Shown here piece after piece: positions 5,345 through 7,404 of a stretch of 7,404 nucleotides of DNA (position 1 is its first letter; every line of letters starts with the position of its first letter). The notes beneath the pieces are model-generated. The model saw nothing but the letters and a program-made list of their open reading frames with translations. It was not told the origin of the DNA and searched no databases. This DNA is from Acidimicrobiales bacterium. GTDB taxonomy: Bacteria; Actinomycetota; Acidimicrobiia; Acidimicrobiales; JABEUL01. Made by a program: the position numbers and the translations under genes. The DNA lies in NCBI GenBank assembly GCA_027451605.1, contig DAIDJA010000081.1, forward strand, positions 1 to 7,404. The letters are read 5' to 3'.

Positions 5345-6868
5345 ATGGAAGAATTTGCAATTAAGCCCGAAGATGTGGCAATAGCCATTAAGAAGAATGT
5401 AGAGAATTTCAAACCCGACAGTTCTATTGAGCAGATAGGGAGAATCACCGAGATTGGAGACGGTATTGCCAGAGTCAGTGGTCTGCCAAATGTTTCGGTA
5501 AATGAGCTGTTACAGTTCGAAGGCAATGTGTTGGGTCTTGCTTTAAACTTGGATGAAAGTACAATCGGTGCGGTTATTTTAGGGGATGACTCCGAACTCG
5601 AAGAAGACCAGGTTGTAAAGGCCACGGGTCGTATCTTGTCGGTACCTGTTGGCGATGCTTTGTTGGGAAGAGTAGTTAACTCTCTCGGCGAGGCAATTGA
5701 CGGAAAGGGACCAATAGTTAGTTCGCAGACACGCAGATTGGAGGTGCAGGCCCCGGGGATTGTGTCCAGACAGCCCGTTGGTGAACCTCTTCAAACCGGG
5801 ATAAAAGCTATTGATTCGATGACTCCGATTGGGCGAGGTCAACGTGAGCTTATAATCGGCGACAGAAAGACCGGGAAAACTTCGGTTGCCCTCGATACTA
5901 TTATTAACCAAAGGGGGGAAAACGTAAAGTGTATTTACGTTGCTATAGGGCAAAAGGGGTCTACCGTAGCTCAGGCAGTCGCAACCCTTGAAGAATTCGG
6001 AGCAATGGAATATACCGTAGTTGTTTCAGCTCCGGCATCAGAATCAGCTCCGTTTAAATATTTGGCTCCTTATGCGGGATGTGCAATGGGTCAGCATTGG
6101 ATGGAAAACGGAGAGCATGCTTTGATAGTCTATGATGATCTTTCAAAGCAGGCGGATGCCTACAGACAGCTTTCGTTGCTTCTTAGAAGACCGCCCGGAC
6201 GTGAAGCATATCCAGGAGATGTATTTTATCTGCATTCGAGGCTCTTGGAAAGAGCCGCAAAGCTTTCCGATGCCAAAGGCGGCGGATCGCTTACGGCGTT
6301 ACCGATAATTGAAACTAAGGCCGGAGATGTTTCGGCTTATATTCCTACAAATGTCATTTCTATTACGGATGGTCAGGTATATCTTGAGTCGGATCTATTC
6401 TATGCCGGTGTAAGACCTGCTATCAACGTCGGAATTTCAGTATCACGAGTGGGAGGTGCAGCTCAGACAAAGGCAATGAAGGAAGTTTCGGGAACCCTAA
6501 AGATCGATTTGGCGCAGTTCAGAGAACTTGAAGCTTTTGCTACATTCGGTTCCGAATTGGATAAAGTCTCTCAGGCACAATTAGACAGAGGTTATCGATT
6601 AATCGAGCTCTTAAAGCAACCGTTGCACGAACCTATGCCTTTCGAAGAGCAAGTTATAGTAATTTATGCAGGGACCAAGGGATTTGTCGACGATATTCCG
6701 GTGTCTGAAGTCAGAAGATTCGAGTCCGAATTTAGAGATTTTATGAGAACTAAATTTTCATCTTTAATGAAGGATATAAAAGAATCGAAGAAACTTAATG
6801 ACGAAAAGGCGTTGATTTCCGCGATTGATGATTTTAAGAGTAGTTTTGATTCAACTTCGAGTAGGTAA
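5345..6868 (+). CDS. atpA: F0F1 ATP synthase subunit alpha
   Basis: The 507-residue nucleotide-binding subunit alternates with beta in the F1 hexamer. The N-terminal crown domain (about 25-95) includes [19 protein letters not shown]. The P-loop is GDRKTGKT (172-179), with Lys at the place where many bacteria have Gln. The Walker B strand is ALIVYDD (259-265). [21 protein letters not shown] (283-303) and the catalytic-site arginine R368 in VSRVGG are present. The C-terminal helical domain holds [18 protein letters not shown] (389-406). The last 40 residues are a short Lys/Asp/Ser-rich tail. Length matches ordinary bacterial alpha. The extra C-terminal extension seen in mycobacterial alpha, which restrains ATP hydrolysis there, is absent. 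The frame is intact, and the gene is 42 nt after atpH and 7 nt before atpG. Confidence 0.99.
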   Translation: MEEFAIKPEDVAIAIKKNVENFKPDSSIEQIGRITEIGDGIARVSGLPNVSVNELLQFEGNVLGLALNLDESTIGAVILGDDSELEEDQVVKATGRILSVPVGDALLGRVVNSLGEAIDGKGPIVSSQTRRLEVQAPGIVSRQPVGEPLQTGIKAIDSMTPIGRGQRELIIGDRKTGKTSVALDTIINQRGENVKCIYVAIGQKGSTVAQAVATLEEFGAMEYTVVVSAPASESAPFKYLAPYAGCAMGQHWMENGEHALIVYDDLSKQADAYRQLSLLLRRPPGREAYPGDVFYLHSRLLERAAKLSDAKGGGSLTALPIIETKAGDVSAYIPTNVISITDGQVYLESDLFYAGVRPAINVGISVSRVGGAAQTKAMKEVSGTLKIDLAQFRELEAFATFGSELDKVSQAQLDRGYRLIELLKQPLHEPMPFEEQVIVIYAGTKGFVDDIPVSEVRRFESEFRDFMRTKFSSLMKDIKESKKLNDEKALISAIDDFKSSFDSTSSR

Positions 6869-6875
6869 AATTTAA

Positions 6876-7404
6876 ATGGCCGCAGGACAGGAAAGAGCCT
6901 TAAGACAACGTATTAAAAGCGTGGAAGCCACGAAGAAAATTACCCGTGCCATGGAACTGATTGCAGCTAGTCAGATCTCTAAAGCTCAGGGTAGAATTGC
7001 AACCTCGCGACCTTACCAAAACGCTATTGCCAGAGCTCTTGCAGAAACCTCAATGGAGATCGGTTACGGAGGAAACTCTCTTTTGGGGGAAGTTGAAAAC
7101 CCAACGAAAGTTTTAATCCTGGCAATTGTCTCAGACAGAGGCCTATGCGGTGGCTACAATAATTCGGTATTAAGAGCAACCGAGCGGGCCTATAAAAGTT
7201 ATATTGAAAGAGGGATTGAAGTCGTACTTACAACTGTCGGGAAAAAGGCTCAGAATTATTTTCGATTCAGATCCATTCCGGTTTTAAACTCTTATATTTC
7301 GATGACCGATAAGCCGCAATTTTCTGACGCCATTGAAATAGGCTCAACCTTTATGGAACCCATAATGGCAACCGGATTGGACGAACCCGGCATTAAGGCT
7401 GAGA
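6876..7404 (+). CDS. atpG: F0F1 ATP synthase subunit gamma (3' end beyond right edge)
   Basis: The frame is open from the ATG at 6876 to the edge of the window (176 full codons), so only the N-terminal part of an expected protein of about 290-310 residues is present. The start is the classic gamma N-terminal helix: RALRQRIKSVEATKKITRAM followed by ELIAASQISKAQ. It forms one strand of the rotor coiled coil inside the alpha/beta hexamer. VSDRGLCGGYNNSVLRA, about 90 residues in, is the second family signature, at the start of the Rossmann-like domain. The gene begins 7 nt after the alpha stop codon. The only Shine-Dalgarno-like bases (AGG, 6863-6865) lie within the end of atpA, so the two genes are probably translationally linked. 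Confidence 0.97.
   Translation, partial: MAAGQERALRQRIKSVEATKKITRAMELIAASQISKAQGRIATSRPYQNAIARALAETSMEIGYGGNSLLGEVENPTKVLILAIVSDRGLCGGYNNSVLRATERAYKSYIERGIEVVLTTVGKKAQNYFRFRSIPVLNSYISMTDKPQFSDAIEIGSTFMEPIMATGLDEPGIKAE

Noticed and set aside
5579..5953. 124-codon minus-strand open frame
   Set aside because: It is antisense to the P-loop region of atpA, whose protein sequence is fully conserved in the sense frame.
1..7404. Novel defence, mobile or RNA system
   Set aside because: Every sizeable region is explained by ATP synthase genes, an SDR gene or a lipoprotein gene. No array, transposase, tRNA-like or structured RNA signal was seen.

Overview
The window carries the first two thirds of a bacterial F-type ATP synthase operon on the + strand (about 2067 to the right edge), preceded by two minus-strand genes. 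The proteins point to an actinobacterium. The delta subunit has the long actinobacterial form with a second N-terminal helical domain, subunit a has Gly and Asp where Escherichia coli has the Glu219/His245 pair, and the c subunit has the mycobacterial-like GIGDG and RQPEA segments. The DNA is visibly AT-rich, especially in the non-coding parts and the left-hand gene. This suggests a low-GC lineage such as a marine or freshwater streamlined group (Acidimicrobiia/Actinomarina-like or Nanopelagicales-like). The taxonomic placement is inference.

Layout. 1-671 (minus): 5' part of a gene for a lipoprotein of unrecognised function, cut by the left edge. 672-891: AT-rich spacer with an imperfect dyad. 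892-1806 (minus): complete TIGR01777-type NAD(P)-binding epimerase/SDR gene. 1807-2066: divergent regulatory spacer with a pair of 10-bp direct repeats and a consensus TATAAT in front of the ATP synthase genes. 2067-7404 (+): atpZ-like, atpI, atpB (a), atpE (c), atpF (b), atpH (delta), atpA (alpha), and the 5' part of atpG (gamma), which runs off the right edge. atpD and atpC would be expected just beyond it.

How the genes work together. AtpZ and AtpI are small membrane proteins linked to c-ring assembly and cation handling. Subunits a, c and b form the membrane Fo motor and stator, long delta clamps b to the top of F1, alpha is part of the catalytic hexamer, and gamma is the rotor shaft. All genes are intact where they are fully visible. 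They are closely spaced on one strand with no terminator seen between them, so a single transcript is likely. Strong Shine-Dalgarno sequences precede atpI, atpE, atpF and atpA; the clearest is at atpE, in line with the multicopy c subunit.

I see no mobile element, CRISPR array, RNA gene or clearly new system. The points most worth a second look are the two-domain delta subunit on an unfused b gene, the residue swap in subunit a, the unclassified lipoprotein, and the repeat arrangement in the divergent promoter region.
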